45,316 nucleotides of DNA. Source: Bryobacterales bacterium (GTDB lineage Bacteria; Acidobacteriota; Terriglobia; Bryobacterales; Bryobacteraceae). The stretch is taken from assembly GCA_009697505.1 (NCBI GenBank), contig SHUD01000017.1:1-45316 (forward strand), read 5' to 3'. Within the stretch, counting starts at the first letter, position 1, and every line of letters begins with the position of its first letter. The notes below the pieces were generated by a model. It was given only the letters and a program-made list of their open reading frames with translations. It was not told the DNA's origin and did no database searches. Position numbers and translations under genes: made by a program. Shown here piece after piece: positions 27,192-36,572 of this stretch.

Positions 27192-29133
27192 GCTCGCCAT
27201 CCAGCGTGGCCTTCTTCTTGCGCAGTTCGCTCTGCGTGTCGCGCAGCCCCGCGAGCCGTGTTTCCGTGGTGGCCAGTTGGCGCGCGTATTGTTGGACCTG
27301 ATCCTGCTGGCCACTGACGCGATTCAGGCTTTCGATATTGCTACGCAGGCGGCTCTGGTCCTGGGCCAGGCTCGCGACTTCTTCTTCGGCGCGGCGAATC
27401 GCGGCGTCATTGTCGGCGATCTCGCGCTTCTTGCCGGCAATTTGGTTCAGTTGATTGCGCGCGGCTTCGCTTAGCGCCTTGTTTTGAACGTAGCTGGTGA
27501 GCACGGCGGGCGTCAGGCTGGTGATCTGGAACGTCTGGTCGAAGACCCGTTCTTCCCGAACCGCGAAAGTTTCCGTCCCGGATGCCGCCAGTTTCACTTC
27601 GAAGCGGTAGGCGTTGGGAATGGTTTCCGTGGGCTTGCGGTCCAGCAAGGTGTAACCGGCGCGCTGGCCCTGCTCGATCACCAGCGTCTTGGCCTTGGCG
27701 TCGACGTTCTTAATCGTGTAAGTCTTGGTTTCCTGAATCGCCGAACGCGTGGTGAGGACGCCGCGCCGGAAGTGGATCTCGCGCACCACGGCCTGTGAGG
27801 AATCGAAGGCCGTTGTGATCCGCGTGCCCAGATCGACCCCGTAGCTGATCAGGCGTTTGTCGCCCATGGGAAGCGTCTCCACCAGCGCCTCGCCCGCATA
27901 GGCGCCAGCATCATAAACGGTGACCGGGCCGCCATCCAGCGTCTTGCCGGTGTTATTCGTTAATTCCGCCGCATCGCGCGGATGCAAGCCGTAGCTCTCG
28001 GCGTAGACCAAAAGTTTTCGCGCGCCAATCTTCTGTTGGAGAAACGGCAGCATCGCCGATTCCCCCTGTTTCACGGTCACCGGAGAGCTGAAGCTGTATT
28101 CGAATAGTTCCCCGGCCTGGCGGCCGGAGGCCGTGGACGCGAAGGAGGATGGCGCCATCTCGGCGACCAGCGCCAATTTCGCCTCCGCCAGGTCCCGTTC
28201 CTGCCGGCCATTGCGCGGTGCCTGCGCCGCCTTGTTCATTACGCTGTCCATGGCTCCCTGATATACGACCGGCGCGACGGCCTGGTTCTCCGTCAGTTCC
28301 GCAAGTGGCCGCTGTATGTAACGCGGTTCATACAGTTTCGTAATGAACGACACCGGCTTGCCGGACACCACGGATAGCCGCACGTTGTTCCAGTCCTCGC
28401 CTGATGTGTTGTCCACGATGGCCCAGCCTTCGAGCACAGGTTCGCCCGCGGCCCCGAAAATTAGCCGGTAGCTCGATTTCCACACTGGCGCCGGTGTCAT
28501 ATAGCGGGCTGTCAGTTGGCGCGCGCCGGAACCCGTGGCGTCGATGGTGACACCGCGGCGGTCGCGCGAGCGAGTCAGGTTCAGCATGGCCAGATAGGAC
28601 GCCAATTGGCTCTGCTGTTTGGGATCGGTCAACCTAACGGCGCTGGCCGCGCCTAGGTCGAAGCTTTGGATATCGCCGGAATCCATCAGCAGCACCAGGA
28701 CTTCGCGTTCCGCCGTCCGGTCCTTATCGGTATCCCGTACCACGCGCGCGCTGACGATCGTGCCGGCGGCGGCGCCTGCGCCCAGCTTCAACTCGATCCG
28801 CGCCCCCTTCATCTGATCCAGAAACGCCGCGAGCGAGGATCCCTGCCCGACGCGAAACGGAAATTCCGCCAGGCGTTTATCCAACGGATCGCTCGAATCG
28901 TAACGGACGCCGCTGATCCTCCCTCCGCCGCGGTCGGTGACGGTCAAGGACTTGAGAACGTCGTTCATGTCGTCCGGTTTGAAGTCAAAGCGGACCGTCT
29001 CTCCAGGCTTCAATTCGCCCACGCGTTCAAAATGCGCAACGCCATGTTTATACAGCGTCACCTGGGAAAGAGGCAGATCGGCGGCGGAAAGCGCCGGAAG
29101 AAGACTCAAGACAACCGGTATACGCCAAAACAT
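27160..29133 (-). CDS. DUF4139 domain exported protein
   Basis: A 657-residue protein with a signal peptide (MFWRIPVVLSLLPALSAADL) and the DUF4139 family pattern: LSQVTLYKHGVAHFERVGEL near residue 20, the VRYDSSDP region, APVWKSSYRLIF near residue 220, EGWAIVDNTSGEDWNNVRLS near residue 238 with the G-x-D-W-x-x-V motif, and a C-terminal coiled coil (about residues 560-645) rich in Glu/Gln/Arg heptads. The function is unknown; the family is sometimes called mucoidy-inhibitor-like. AGGAGG lies 7 bases before ATG 29133 in the minus strand, so this start is better than a codon 33 bases upstream. It is convergent with and overlaps the GH3 gene end (27160-27191). Confidence 0.83.
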   Translation of the reverse strand: MFWRIPVVLSLLPALSAADLPLSQVTLYKHGVAHFERVGELKPGETVRFDFKPDDMNDVLKSLTVTDRGGGRISGVRYDSSDPLDKRLAEFPFRVGQGSSLAAFLDQMKGARIELKLGAGAAAGTIVSARVVRDTDKDRTAEREVLVLLMDSGDIQSFDLGAASAVRLTDPKQQSQLASYLAMLNLTRSRDRRGVTIDATGSGARQLTARYMTPAPVWKSSYRLIFGAAGEPVLEGWAIVDNTSGEDWNNVRLSVVSGKPVSFITKLYEPRYIQRPLAELTENQAVAPVVYQGAMDSVMNKAAQAPRNGRQERDLAEAKLALVAEMAPSSFASTASGRQAGELFEYSFSSPVTVKQGESAMLPFLQQKIGARKLLVYAESYGLHPRDAAELTNNTGKTLDGGPVTVYDAGAYAGEALVETLPMGDKRLISYGVDLGTRITTAFDSSQAVVREIHFRRGVLTTRSAIQETKTYTIKNVDAKAKTLVIEQGQRAGYTLLDRKPTETIPNAYRFEVKLAASGTETFAVREERVFDQTFQITSLTPAVLTSYVQNKALSEAARNQLNQIAGKKREIADNDAAIRRAEEEVASLAQDQSRLRSNIESLNRVSGQQDQVQQYARQLATTETRLAGLRDTQSELRKKKATLDGELNSLMERTEF

Positions 29134-29243
29134 TCTTCTACCCTCCTGTTTTATAGCGCTTGACACGCCAAGCGCCAGGCGTCAAACTCGACGTATTAGG
29201 GATCATTGGCAGCCCTATCGAATGGGAGAACATACCCTTGCAC

Positions 29244-30614
29244 ATGGATTTGACGCGGGTTACCAGGAATAGGTTCCTAAGGCCCACCATCGCAGTCGCG
29301 CTCCTGACGCTCAACACGCCGTTTCTCAGAAGTCAGAACAACAACGTGGGCGTGTATCAAGGGCCTGGCGTCTCGACTCCGGGCGTACCTGAGGTCGGCA
29401 CGCGTGGCGGCCAGCAGGTGGACCTGTGGTTTTTTGCCGGCGTTTCCGGTGTCTACGATAACAGCCTCCGCCCGCTGGCAACCGACGCCAAGGGGAACCT
29501 GACGCCCGTCCAGAACCTGGTTGGGGTTGAAGTAAGCGGCGGCGCATATGGGACCCATAACTTCAAGCGATCGCAGTTGGGTTTGGATTACCACGGGGCG
29601 TACCGCCGTTATACCGAGAACACCTACTACAACGGAAGCGATCAATCCCTTTCGCTAAAGTACACGTATCAAAGCTCCCGGCGCGTCATTTTCAGGCTGG
29701 CGGAATCCGTGGGTACTCTGGCGTATGGCAATTCGGGAGTCGGCGCCAGCGCCGCAAACGATTTAGGCGGCGCGCTGAACCGTTCCGCCGTGTTCTTCGA
29801 CAGCCGTTTCAACTACCTGCAGTCGACGGCTTCCTTGACCTGGCTGTAGTCCTCCAAGATTTCGTTCACCGCGAGCGGGTCCGGGTTTCTTTACGACCGC
29901 AAGCAATCGGTTGGCCTGACCAGTTCGTGGGGCTACGACGTAACAGGGGGCGTAAACCGGAGTGTTTCCAGATCCAATAGCATTGGCGCGAATTACACAT
30001 ACTCCCATTTCGAATTCCCCGCCTTCGGAACGATATCCGATACCAACGCTTACCACGGCACGTTCAGCACCGGCAGGGGAAGCGCGTGGTCGTTTTTTTT
30101 AGAAGCCGGCATTGCCGTTTCCGAAACCCGGAGTCCATTCTCGTACACCCTGAGCCCGGTTCTGGCGGCGCTGTATGGACGACAGACGGTCAGTGGCGTT
30201 TCTTATGTCAAGAATACGATTCCCAGCGGGGCAGCCAACTTGAGGCGGCAATTCCAACGATCCGCCCTCACCTTCAGCTACACCCGAGGCGTGATTTCGG
30301 GGAACGGCTTCTCCACCACCGCCCGCCAGGAGATTGCGGCGGCGGGGTATTCCTACTCCGGTATCCGGCGAATGAGTTTGAATGTCGACGGTGGTTATTA
30401 CAGCCTGTCTGGATTTGCCCAGTCGTTCGGCAAGACGTCGCAGGCATCCGTTGGCGGGGGAGCATCCTACAACCTGATGCGCGCCACTCATCTCACTTTC
30501 CGCTACGATTATCGCGACCAGCAGATTAGTAATAGTAACTACGGGCTGCAAGGATCTCGCGTCGCCGTGGGCCTTATGTTTAGCCCGGGAAACATTCCCC
30601 TATCCATTTGGTAG
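29244..30614 (+). pseudogene. outer-membrane beta-barrel protein interrupted by in-frame TAG
   Basis: One reading frame encodes a protein with a signal-like N-terminus (RNRFLRPTIAVALLTL) and alternating beta-strand pattern (for example FKRSQLGLDYHGAYRRY, SLSLKYTYQSSRRVIFRL, SALTFSYTRGVISGNGF, HLTFRYDYRDQQIS), ending in a Trp as many barrels do. TAG at 29847-29849 stops it after 201 residues, yet the same frame continues open for 254 more codons to TAG 30612-30614. Changing CAG to TAG would be the simplest lesion. The call is therefore a nonsense-broken gene, though stop readthrough or a read error is possible. ATG 29244 is preceded 5 bases earlier by TACCCT (29233-29238). It resembles putative barrels found in acidobacteria but I cannot name the family. 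A receiver gene follows 14 bases later. Confidence 0.75.
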
Positions 30615-30628
30615 CCTGGTCAACCTCC

Positions 30629-30982
30629 ATGCCAGCTCCTCGTCTATTGTTGGTGGAGGATGAGGCAGCTCTTGCGGAGCTGCTCAAGAAGTACTTGGAG
30701 CGGCTGGGCTATCTCGTCGATGCCTGCGTCCATCCCGAGGCGGCCCTCTCCTTGTTGGATGCGGATCCCGCGGGCTACCAACTGATCATCACGGATCTGA
30801 CGCTGCCCGGCATGAATGGCACGGACCTCATTAAGCGGGCTCGCGAGCGAGCCCCTCATCTGCGAGCCATTATCTCGAGCGGCTACCCTTATCAGCCGGA
30901 TGCCGCCAATGTCGAATTCCTGCAAAAGCCGTTCCTGCCCAAAATGCTCGCCGAGATGGTCGAGCGCTTGCTGCGTTCCTAG
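30629..30982 (+). CDS. stand-alone response-regulator receiver domain
   Basis: A 117-residue CheY-like protein with no output domain. The acidic pair is E10-D11 in LLLVEDEAALAELL, the phospho-acceptor is D56 in LIITDLTLPGMNG, the Ser/Thr position is in AIISSGYPY and the conserved lysine is in FLQKPF near residue 102. It could pass phosphate from a histidine kinase elsewhere. The ATG is at 30629; 7 more codons upstream in frame have no pattern. It follows the broken barrel gene after 14 bases, so it may have been co-transcribed with it. No kinase partner is adjacent. Confidence 0.9.
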   Translation: MPAPRLLLVEDEAALAELLKKYLERLGYLVDACVHPEAALSLLDADPAGYQLIITDLTLPGMNGTDLIKRARERAPHLRAIISSGYPYQPDAANVEFLQKPFLPKMLAEMVERLLRS

Positions 30983-30990
30983 CCCGGAGT

Positions 30991-32277
30991 TCAACGCCGC
31001 GAGAACCAGCTCCGCGGCCAGGCGCTCACTTCTTGCCACCAGCCGCCGGTCGGCGCCGGCTGCCCGCCCGCTCCGGTCAGCGGGGCGCTTCCGGAACTCG
31101 GAATCGTGCCGGGCCGCGAGGCCGGAGTTCTTGCGATGAGTCGCACGTGATAACCGCTAAACGCGTATGTACGCTGGTAGACCAAACCGTCCTTGTCCTG
31201 CGCCAGCAATGAGAATCCCTTCTGTGCGCCGCCGGGAACTTCGGCCAATTGCAGCGGATAGAAGCCGATCAGATTGCGTTCGATGAAGGCCGTCTCATAG
31301 CGATGCCGCGTCTTGCTCCATACGAAGACGCGCAGACCGTCAAACTCCCCCGGATTGAGACCAGGCGTTGCCGTGGCCCACAACCAGTTGTGCTTCAACT
31401 GGTCCCCGTCCTGGACCTCGCCAATGGCCAGGTAGGCCGTAATGCGCTTCCCTTCGGCGTACTGGGCAACTTCGTCGGGAATCGCCATGTACAGCATGCG
31501 CGCCAACACCCAGCCCACTTTGCCATCCGTTGTGCGCACCAAATTCCAATCATCCGCCGGCGGAGGCGGAGCGGCTGCAGGGACGGCGTAACCGGGAAGA
31601 TCGGAGGCCCTGGGCCGCGACATGCGCGCCCAATCATCCGGCACGGCAGCCGCATACGATGGAGGTGGCAGCAACGCGGCAGCGGTCTTCCGGGATTCCT
31701 TTTTCGTGGTCTTCGCGGCCGCTGCGGTCCGCGCAACCAGGGCTGTTTTCGAGCGGAAAGCCGCTCGTGGCGTAACCCGATGCGCCAGCACGTCCACCGA
31801 GCCGTTTTCCGGAATCTGGGCAAAGCTCGGCGAAAAACGGTGGGGTTCGGTGTGTACGTTCAACTGGTCGAAGACGGTGGCCGAGCCTTGCGAAGGGAGG
31901 TCGCGGGCTCCTTCCGCCAAACGCCGCAGTAGTTCCATTTGCTCGGCGCTCAGCAACAGATTGGCGTCCACCCAGCCTGCAATTCCTTCCGCCGTGCGGA
32001 CACGCACCAGGCGCCTCCGCGTTTCCAGGATATCCAAACGGTCGCCATGCTTCACCTCGATGATACTGGCCGAGCGCGCCGCCAAGTCCTGGCGCAGATT
32101 CATGGCCGCTGGTCCGACGTAGGCTACGCCGATGGCGGGCTGGTCCGTGACCCCTGGAACAGCGCGCGAGGAACCGCAAGATTGCGCTCCGCAGACCAGC
32201 GCGCACAAGAGTATAATGCGCGTGGCACGGCGCGGGCCGGCAGCGGACGGGCGGCCGGGAAAACAGCGGGTAACCAT
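30991..32277 (-). CDS. lipoprotein with N-terminal SH3-like domain
   Basis: A 428-residue exported protein. ILLCALVCGAQSC near residue 24-36 is a lipobox-like end of the signal peptide (A-x-S-C at the cleavage site), so it is probably a lipoprotein. Residues about 45-105 form a bacterial SH3 domain (VAYVGPAAMNLRQDLAARSA... LDILETRRRLVRVRTAEGIA GWVDANLL), a fold that often binds cell-wall peptides. A second SH3-like part may lie near residues 130-260 around WNLVRTTDGKVGWVLARML, and a Pro/Ala-rich linker separates them. The C-terminal domain (about residues 260-400) is unnamed. The start is ATG 32277; an alternative TTG is 9 bases upstream. It is divergent from the zinc-ribbon gene. A cell-wall role is inferred. 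Confidence 0.75.
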   Translation of the reverse strand: MVTRCFPGRPSAAGPRRATRIILLCALVCGAQSCGSSRAVPGVTDQPAIGVAYVGPAAMNLRQDLAARSASIIEVKHGDRLDILETRRRLVRVRTAEGIAGWVDANLLLSAEQMELLRRLAEGARDLPSQGSATVFDQLNVHTEPHRFSPSFAQIPENGSVDVLAHRVTPRAAFRSKTALVARTAAAAKTTKKESRKTAAALLPPPSYAAAVPDDWARMSRPRASDLPGYAVPAAAPPPPADDWNLVRTTDGKVGWVLARMLYMAIPDEVAQYAEGKRITAYLAIGEVQDGDQLKHNWLWATATPGLNPGEFDGLRVFVWSKTRHRYETAFIERNLIGFYPLQLAEVPGGAQKGFSLLAQDKDGLVYQRTYAFSGYHVRLIARTPASRPGTIPSSGSAPLTGAGGQPAPTGGWWQEVSAWPRSWFSRR

Positions 32278-32309
32278 CGCGGCCAAGGTTCTGAGGTTAG
32301 TCTAACAGT

Positions 32310-32486
32310 ATGCAGCCCGCCGGTATGCAACCCACGTCGTCACAACCCACGAGACCCACGGAATTTTACTGCCCGCATTGCCAGGAACCCGTAAGCGACC
32401 CTCTGGCGTGCGGAGACTGTGCATCGCTTATCTGCCGGCGCTGCGGGACGCCGCTCGAGTGCGTCGATGACCTGGGAATAGGCTAG
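32310..32486 (+). CDS. 58-residue zinc-ribbon protein
   Basis: A small gene easily missed because of its length. The frame from ATG 32310 to TAG 32484-32486 encodes 58 residues with an unstructured Pro/Gln/Thr-rich start and seven cysteines: YCPHC, LACGDC, LICRRC and a last Cys in PLECVDD. Paired C-x2-C knuckles of this kind normally bind one or two zinc ions. A TAGTCT box (32298-32303) ends 6 bases before the ATG, as in other leaderless-looking genes here. It lies between the divergent lipoprotein gene and the convergent SGNH gene (6-base gap). No function is known to me; short zinc ribbons often bind protein or RNA partners. Confidence 0.7.
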   Translation: MQPAGMQPTSSQPTRPTEFYCPHCQEPVSDPLACGDCASLICRRCGTPLECVDDLGIG

Positions 32487-32492
32487 CCCGGG

Positions 32493-33845
32493 CTAGCGCG
32501 ACGCAGCCACGGCCGCCTGATAAAGCGGACCGGTTTGGGCCACCGCTTCCCGCGTTTTCACAAAAGCGCGGTACTCGTTCATCAGGTCCCGGAACACGGC
32601 GTCGCCTATGATCCGGTACCCGGGCAGGGTCAGGTGCACGCGATCGTTTTGCGCCATCCCGGCCAGAATCCATTCGCGCATGGAACCTTTACCGCCCATC
32701 TTGGCCTGCTGATCCCAGAATGCGCAGCCCTCGGCGGCGGCCGCCTGCCGTTGCGCTTCGACAATCAGATCCAGATTCTCGAGCGGAGTCCATTCTTTTC
32801 CCCGGGACCGCACAGCGCGGTCGGGCGGGCCGATCACCAGAATCGTGGCGGAAGGCGCGGCCTGGCGGAAGCGGCGGATCAGACGCGCAAAGACGTCGCG
32901 ATATTTGTCGAGTGTCCATCCCTTTTGTCCCGCCTCATTGGTTCCGTAGGAGAGCACGATCAGCGCGGGATTGCGATGTTGCAAGTTGGACCGCAGTACT
33001 TCCTCATTCCACTTGAGCAGCAGAGGCACATCCGCGCCGTTGATCCCCAGCGCCTCATAGGTAATCCCTTGGGTTCTTTCCGCAACCCAGCCAAACAAGC
33101 GCACCGGCGCGCGGTCCAGGGTCCGCGCCTCCAGTTTGTGGCTGCCTTCGTCGGCTTGGTAGCGATAATAACCAGGCCCCATTTCACCGGCGGTGGGAAT
33201 GCGCTCGACGGGCACGCCGTTGTCGTAGATCTGCACCGTGCCGCCGGCGGGCTGCCGGAGGTAGAACAGTTCGAATTGTGGCGCTTCGGCAACAATGTAA
33301 ACCGATTCGCGCGGCCCCTTCGAAGACATGCTGACGCCGCCCAATCCGTAGGCGCCGTCGCCCGCCCGCCCGACCAGCCCGTCACTGTGCCAGCCGCGCG
33401 TGGAGCCGGACCTTACATCCAAGCGCCGGTAACTCTTCCAGGGCCGTCCGGCGAGCGAATACCCGCTGCCACCATCACCGAATAGGTTCTTGAAATGACC
33501 GCGGATGCCGGCCGTCCATTCATCCGCCGCCACGTGGGAATCCCCGTAATGAAGGACCCGCAAGGGGCCGGCGCTCTCGCCCCTCTGTTGCCGATACAGT
33601 TGCTCAAAGAATGGAACCAGCCCGGGGGCATTCGCGATGGGAATACTGGCGCCCTTGGCAATTTTCTGTTCCACGCCTTCCCGCGCTTCTTTTTGCGTGG
33701 AGGAACCGCGAGTGGAGGAAGCAGCAGTGCGGCGCGGCGCGCTCTTCTTCGGTGCGATTTTCTTGCCCGGCTTCTTGGACGCGGCCTGAACCACCGCGGT
33801 GGACCACACCAGCGCGGCGAGAACGGCAATCGGCAGGATCTTCAC
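32493..33845 (-). CDS. SGNH/GDSL-type esterase or acetyltransferase, downstream paralogue
   Basis: A 450-residue exported protein with a signal peptide (about residues 1-22), then a Lys/Ser/Thr-rich basic linker (22-60). The SGNH core has block I LHYGDSH (catalytic Ser103), a FGDGGSGYSL block, an insertion with an extra beta domain (about residues 150-260), block III YGTNEAG near residue 305, and the D-x-x-H block V in NDRVHLTLPGY near residue 410. The acid base residues are therefore present. SGNH proteins next to MBOAT acyltransferases transfer or remove O-acetyl groups on glycans, as AlgJ/AlgX and PatB do. It starts with GTG inside the stop of the upstream paralogue (GTGA, 33842-33845). 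It keeps the same layout as that paralogue, so the pair arose by tandem duplication. Confidence 0.83.
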   Translation of the reverse strand: MKILPIAVLAALVWSTAVVQAASKKPGKKIAPKKSAPRRTAASSTRGSSTQKEAREGVEQKIAKGASIPIANAPGLVPFFEQLYRQQRGESAGPLRVLHYGDSHVAADEWTAGIRGHFKNLFGDGGSGYSLAGRPWKSYRRLDVRSGSTRGWHSDGLVGRAGDGAYGLGGVSMSSKGPRESVYIVAEAPQFELFYLRQPAGGTVQIYDNGVPVERIPTAGEMGPGYYRYQADEGSHKLEARTLDRAPVRLFGWVAERTQGITYEALGINGADVPLLLKWNEEVLRSNLQHRNPALIVLSYGTNEAGQKGWTLDKYRDVFARLIRRFRQAAPSATILVIGPPDRAVRSRGKEWTPLENLDLIVEAQRQAAAAEGCAFWDQQAKMGGKGSMREWILAGMAQNDRVHLTLPGYRIIGDAVFRDLMNEYRAFVKTREAVAQTGPLYQAAVAASR

Positions 33846-35209
33846 CGCTGCCGCACCTCCGCCAGTTTGGGCTTGAGTTCCTGCAGCTTGTACTGATTGA
33901 AACCCTGCCGCAAGGCCGTGAACAATAACTCGCCGACGATCTTGGCGCCCGCCGGCAGCGGGTGGATATAATCCGCGCCCACCAGCCGCGGCTCGGACGT
34001 GTACCAGCGGGCCATGGTACCCGGGCCGCCCATGGCTTCAAAGGTATTGAAGAAGGCGGCGTTGGAATCGGCGGCAATGCCGGATTCCAGTTGAACCAGG
34101 CGCGGAATCGAAGGCAGGGTATCGATTTCTCCCGATGTGGCCCTTTTGCCGCGGTCCATCGGGCTCATCAACAGTATGGACGTGTCCGGCAGCGCCGCGC
34201 GCACTCGCGCCACCGCCTTGCGCATCTCGCGGCTCCAGTTGGCATCTACAAAGCCCGGGAAGCCGCTCTCGTTGGTTCCGTAATTAATGATCACCAGATC
34301 CGGCTTATAGTGGCGCAACTGATCAAACCAATGGCTTTGATTGAGTGCACTAGAGAGCAACGTCACGTTCGCGCCATTGATCCCCAGACTGCTATAGACC
34401 ACGCCCGAACCCTTGCGGAAGTCCGCGCCGTAAAGCCGCACCGAGCCGCGCGTGACCTGCAAAGCGATCGCGGCAGCCCCGGCGGGTATTTCAAACGACG
34501 CAAATCCGGACTCACTGAGATCGCCACTGGCTTGTACCGTGCCCAGCAGGCGGCCATCGGCCTCCAATGTGAATTCCCCACCCTGGGGCTCGCTCATATA
34601 GGCAATTTCCACGCTGCGATGCGTGGGGTCTTTCAGTTTCCAATGAGCCGCCGCCCCGGTGGCGCCGCGAAAGCTGACCGCGCCCAGGCCATTTCTTCCA
34701 TCCTGCGATTCGTTCACCCCGGTAATTTCGATCTTCCAATTGGAAGCCGACATCTCCACGCCCCTGCGTCCGTACCAGGCCCACGGCCTCGCCAATAAGA
34801 CGAAGCCAACTCCGCCATCGCCAAATTCCCGCTGGAACAGCGAGCGCGCATCCGCTGTGATCAGATCGGCCGTGGTGGGCGAATCGCCGTAGTGGACAAT
34901 GTGTACCCCCTGCCCGCGCAGGAGCGCCTCGTAGAAATGATCCAGGGCCCGCGTAGGGTCGGACAGATTGCGCGGCGCGGTGGCCACCAGGCGCTTGGCG
35001 CGCATCTCACTCAGATTGGCCGGCGACGCGAGCGGCCCCGCGGCGGCGTCCTCCGCTGTCTGGCGCAACGGAAAATCGAGAACCGTCGCCACCTTCCTGG
35101 GTTCGAGCGACTTAAAGTTCTTAAGCGGCGTGAAGACCTGCGGAAGCATCAGCAATCCGCCGAAGGTCACCAGCGTAAGCGCGGTTTGGATGGGTATGCG
35201 GTTTGCCAT
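33842..35209 (-). CDS. SGNH/GDSL-type esterase or acetyltransferase, upstream paralogue
   Basis: A 455-residue protein with an N-terminal hydrophobic segment (residues about 6-25, uncleaved anchor or signal). The SGNH core reads block I IVHYGDSPTTADL (catalytic Ser110), FGDGGVGFVLLARPWAWYG, the long beta insertion, block III INYGTNESGF and block V DYIHPLPAGAKIVG (D-x-x-H). It is clearly homologous to the next gene: both share H-Y-G-D-S, F-G-D-G-G-x-G-[FY] and Y-G-T-N-E. The start is ATG 35209, 2 bases after the MBOAT stop. Together with the MBOAT protein it probably acetylates a periplasmic or surface polysaccharide or peptidoglycan. The substrate cannot be told from sequence. Confidence 0.83.
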   Translation of the reverse strand: MANRIPIQTALTLVTFGGLLMLPQVFTPLKNFKSLEPRKVATVLDFPLRQTAEDAAAGPLASPANLSEMRAKRLVATAPRNLSDPTRALDHFYEALLRGQGVHIVHYGDSPTTADLITADARSLFQREFGDGGVGFVLLARPWAWYGRRGVEMSASNWKIEITGVNESQDGRNGLGAVSFRGATGAAAHWKLKDPTHRSVEIAYMSEPQGGEFTLEADGRLLGTVQASGDLSESGFASFEIPAGAAAIALQVTRGSVRLYGADFRKGSGVVYSSLGINGANVTLLSSALNQSHWFDQLRHYKPDLVIINYGTNESGFPGFVDANWSREMRKAVARVRAALPDTSILLMSPMDRGKRATSGEIDTLPSIPRLVQLESGIAADSNAAFFNTFEAMGGPGTMARWYTSEPRLVGADYIHPLPAGAKIVGELLFTALRQGFNQYKLQELKPKLAEVRQR

Positions 35210-35211
35210 CG

Positions 35212-36561
35212 TCAGAATTTCGTGTAGATGAAGGGTGCGGCCCCCGTCGCAACAACGTTCTGCAACCCCAGCGTAAGCAGCGCCAAGGCGGCGGCTTGGG
35301 CGTAAAACGGAGCCCGCGCGTAAAGGTCCAGGCTCCAATCAAACCATTTCTTCGGAGTGTAGTGAGCCACAACGCCGATGGCCAGCACCAGCGCCAGCGG
35401 TCCCGAGATATTCGCAAAAGAAACGGTCAGCGACGCGATGCGGCTCAGGATCGCGACCGCCGCGTCAAAAGTAGGAGCACGAAAAAAGATCCAGGCGAAG
35501 GCCACGAAATGGAACGTCACCACGATGTTGACGTAGCGCCAGGCTCCCGCTGTCTTGGCGGATCCGAAGCACGTCTGCCACAGCCGCACAACCACAAGTC
35601 CACTTCCGTGCAGCGCGCCCCAGATCACGAAATTCCAACTGGCCCCATGCCACAGTCCGCCGATGATCATGGTGATCGCCAGGTTCACGTACGTCATCAT
35701 CTTTACGCGCTTGCCAGGCAGCGAAAAATACAAGTAGTCGCGCAGCCAATTGGAAAGCGAGATGTGCCAGCGCCGCCAGAAATCCGCGAGGTTCTCCGCC
35801 GCATACGGCCGATTGAAATTGGCCGGCAAGCGAATTCCCAGCAGCAGCGCCGAGCCCAGGGCGATGTCCGTATACCCCGAAAAATCGTAGTAGATTTGCA
35901 GCGCGTAGGCGTAAACGGCGATTAATGTCTCCGCTCCGGTGTAGAGCGCTGGGAAATCGAACACGCGATTGACCAGGTTACTGGAAAGATAGTCCGCAAG
36001 CAGAAGTTTCTTCACCAGTCCCACGCCAATCAGGAACAGCGCGCGACTGCCATCGGTGGGGTCGAGAGGCTTACGTTTTTCAAACTGGCTGACCAACGAG
36101 GAGACCCGCGTGATCGGGCCGGCAAGCGTGGTCGGGAAGAAGGATACCGCCGCCAGATGCGCCAGGTAACTGCGCGTGCCCGGGGCGTCGCCGCGATAAA
36201 CATCGATGGTGTAGGTCAAGGCTTGAAATACGTAAAACGACAGCGTGACAGGCAACGCCACGGAGGCCCCCGGCACATAGCGGAGCCCCGCCAGCAGGCC
36301 AATGTTGATGGCAATGCTCGCCGCTACCAGAACCCGCCGTACGCCGGGATTCTTGGAATCCTGCAACCCCAGTCCAATGGCAAAATCCCAACTCGACGCC
36401 GCGGGGATCAGCAGCAAATAGACCAGATCCCACTTCGCGTAGAAAAAATAGTTGGCCAGCAGAATGACGCCCAGCGCTGCCACGCGCACCCGGGCTAGAG
36501 GCCAATAAAGTAAGAAGACCCCCACCAGGAAGATAAAGTAGGCGGACGAGGAGAGCAGCAA
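35212..36561 (-). CDS. MBOAT O-acyltransferase (AlgI/PatA-like)
   Basis: A 449-residue polytopic membrane protein with ten or more hydrophobic segments. The MBOAT catalytic histidine lies in GGLWHGASWNFVIWG near residue 290, and the preceding FWRRWHISLSNWLRDYLY block is the signature of AlgI-type proteins. These proteins move an acetyl group from acetyl-CoA across the inner membrane to a periplasmic partner, here probably the two SGNH proteins that follow. It is the second gene of the operon: 11 bases after the metallo-beta-lactamase gene, 2 bases before the first SGNH gene. The length matches the family and the start MLLSSSAYFIFL is normal. Confidence 0.93.
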   Translation of the reverse strand: MLLSSSAYFIFLVGVFLLYWPLARVRVAALGVILLANYFFYAKWDLVYLLLIPAASSWDFAIGLGLQDSKNPGVRRVLVAASIAINIGLLAGLRYVPGASVALPVTLSFYVFQALTYTIDVYRGDAPGTRSYLAHLAAVSFFPTTLAGPITRVSSLVSQFEKRKPLDPTDGSRALFLIGVGLVKKLLLADYLSSNLVNRVFDFPALYTGAETLIAVYAYALQIYYDFSGYTDIALGSALLLGIRLPANFNRPYAAENLADFWRRWHISLSNWLRDYLYFSLPGKRVKMMTYVNLAITMIIGGLWHGASWNFVIWGALHGSGLVVVRLWQTCFGSAKTAGAWRYVNIVVTFHFVAFAWIFFRAPTFDAAVAILSRIASLTVSFANISGPLALVLAIGVVAHYTPKKWFDWSLDLYARAPFYAQAAALALLTLGLQNVVATGAAPFIYTKF

Positions 36562-36572
36562 CTTACAGGATA

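Noticed and set aside
29160-29243. Upstream start of the barrel gene at 29160
   Set aside because: The extra 28 residues have no signal-peptide character, whereas ATG 29244 leads directly into a hydrophobic signal.
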